Positions 63,814 to 64,000 of a stretch of DNA of 64,000 nucleotides are shown piece by piece. Source of the stretch: an uncultured Spartobacteria bacterium (GTDB taxonomy: Bacteria; Verrucomicrobiota; Verrucomicrobiia; Chthoniobacterales; Chthoniobacteraceae); assembly GCA_903882875.1 (NCBI GenBank), contig CAIRYQ010000084.1:1-64000 (forward strand). The letters run 5' to 3'. The position numbers and the translations under genes are program-made. The notes under the pieces were generated by a model. It was given only the letters and a program-made list of their open reading frames with translations, searched no databases and had not been told where the DNA came from. How positions within the stretch are numbered: position 1 is the stretch's first letter; every line of letters starts with the position of its first letter.

Positions 63814-64000
63814 ACATCACTAAAAGGCGCGCAGTTTTTTTCGCCGCGCAAAAGCTTTCCCGATACCACCATAAAAACGGGGCGCGGCTTCGACAGGAGG
63901 ACTTTTCTTCGGGTGAGACAGGCAGGTGGATTCAAGAGGCCCTTTGGGAATCGGGATTGGCCTATTGCATAGACTGGAACTCTTGGAAGCCGACACATTT
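63579..64000 (+). CDS. Element protein, late reading frame, runs off right edge
   Basis: An open frame from ATG 63579 to the window end. The early part is Gly/Ser/Arg-rich and looks non-coding. From about 63750 it reads PQAVKFLEDRLAGYHKLNITKRRAVFFAAQKLSRYHHKNGARL and then RWIQEALWESGLAYCIDWNSW, with good composition, so this part is coding. It is offset by -1 from the frame A gene. It could be a separate overlapping gene with an unseen start, or the continuation of frame A after a frameshift. Helix-rich and basic; family unknown. The end of the gene is outside the window. Confidence 0.5.
   Translation, partial: MPTTSPESHGGPTGSPRGAKASRVAHGSLRGSPARRGSVYAQQRRGSGYSGQYGADKRQIAPQAVKFLEDRLAGYHKLNITKRRAVFFAAQKLSRYHHKNGARLRQEDFSSGETGRWIQEALWESGLAYCIDWNSWKPTH

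Overview
The window looks like a Verrucomicrobiota chromosome, probably near Chthoniobacter or other soil Spartobacteria. This is an inference from gene content. It has several copies of the PSCyt/DUF1587-1595-1592-1588-1585 family next to DUF1552 proteins. It also has a DUF1549/DUF1553 plus DUF1501 pair, sulfatases, DUF1080, cupredoxin and PA14 domains, few clear Shine-Dalgarno sites, several GTG starts and high GC with strong GC3 bias. There is no rRNA. Two tRNA genes are present, Pro-UGG and Val-GAC, both on the minus strand.

Layout. 0-3 kb (minus): end of an IS630-like transposase, then three type II secretion or type IV pilus minor-pilin genes, one with a Thr-Pro repeat tail of about 100 residues. 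3-10 kb (plus): RluA pseudouridine synthase, OB/HD exoribonuclease, then a secreted module of DUF1080 hydrolase, azurin-like cupredoxin with PA14, and a DUF7133-like beta-propeller dehydrogenase. 10-18.4 kb: class III aminotransferase, a histidine kinase of 999 residues with a giant Ala/Pro-rich periplasmic region plus its OmpR-type regulator, a secreted protein broken by an in-frame stop, and a TIM-barrel isomerase. 18.7-26.3 kb: two PSCyt/DUF1592 proteins followed by two DUF1552 proteins, an operon-like tandem.

26.3-30.1 kb is a scar and repeat region. It holds a nuoC fragment, the last codons of a lost sulfatase, a frameshifted sulfatase, ten 21-bp heptapeptide-coding repeats, nested palindromes, and two small orphan genes with attC-like sites suggesting integron cassettes. 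30.1-35.3 kb: a small secretome-type protein, a second sulfatase, pyruvate kinase and a Tat-exported HExxH metalloprotein. 35.3-41.2 kb is a likely genomic island at tRNA-Pro. It carries a small two-gene module, a membrane-anchored NACHT NTPase of 1075 residues (a candidate bacterial NLR defence protein) and a decayed tyrosine integrase whose catalytic Tyr has become Cys.

41.3-54.3 kb is a polysaccharide and redox cluster: a cytochrome-WD40 protein divergent from DUF1549/1553, DUF1501, a PL4-like rhamnogalacturonan lyase, a PPC-domain protein and a small secreted protein. 54.3-61.1 kb: a yeaD fragment, a third PSCyt/DUF1592 protein, an SGNH-like protein, an FGE-fold protein and a DUF1552 gene with several frameshifts. 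61.1-64 kb is an integration hot spot: truncated serine recombinase, tRNA-Val, an intact tyrosine integrase, a small possible excisionase-type protein, and an element gene whose coding frame switches near the right edge.

Most of the secreted proteins fit a lifestyle of breaking down sulfated or pectic plant or algal polysaccharides with periplasmic c-type haem and copper electron carriers. Several genes carry stops or frameshifts. These could be true decay or assembly error, and read mapping would decide.
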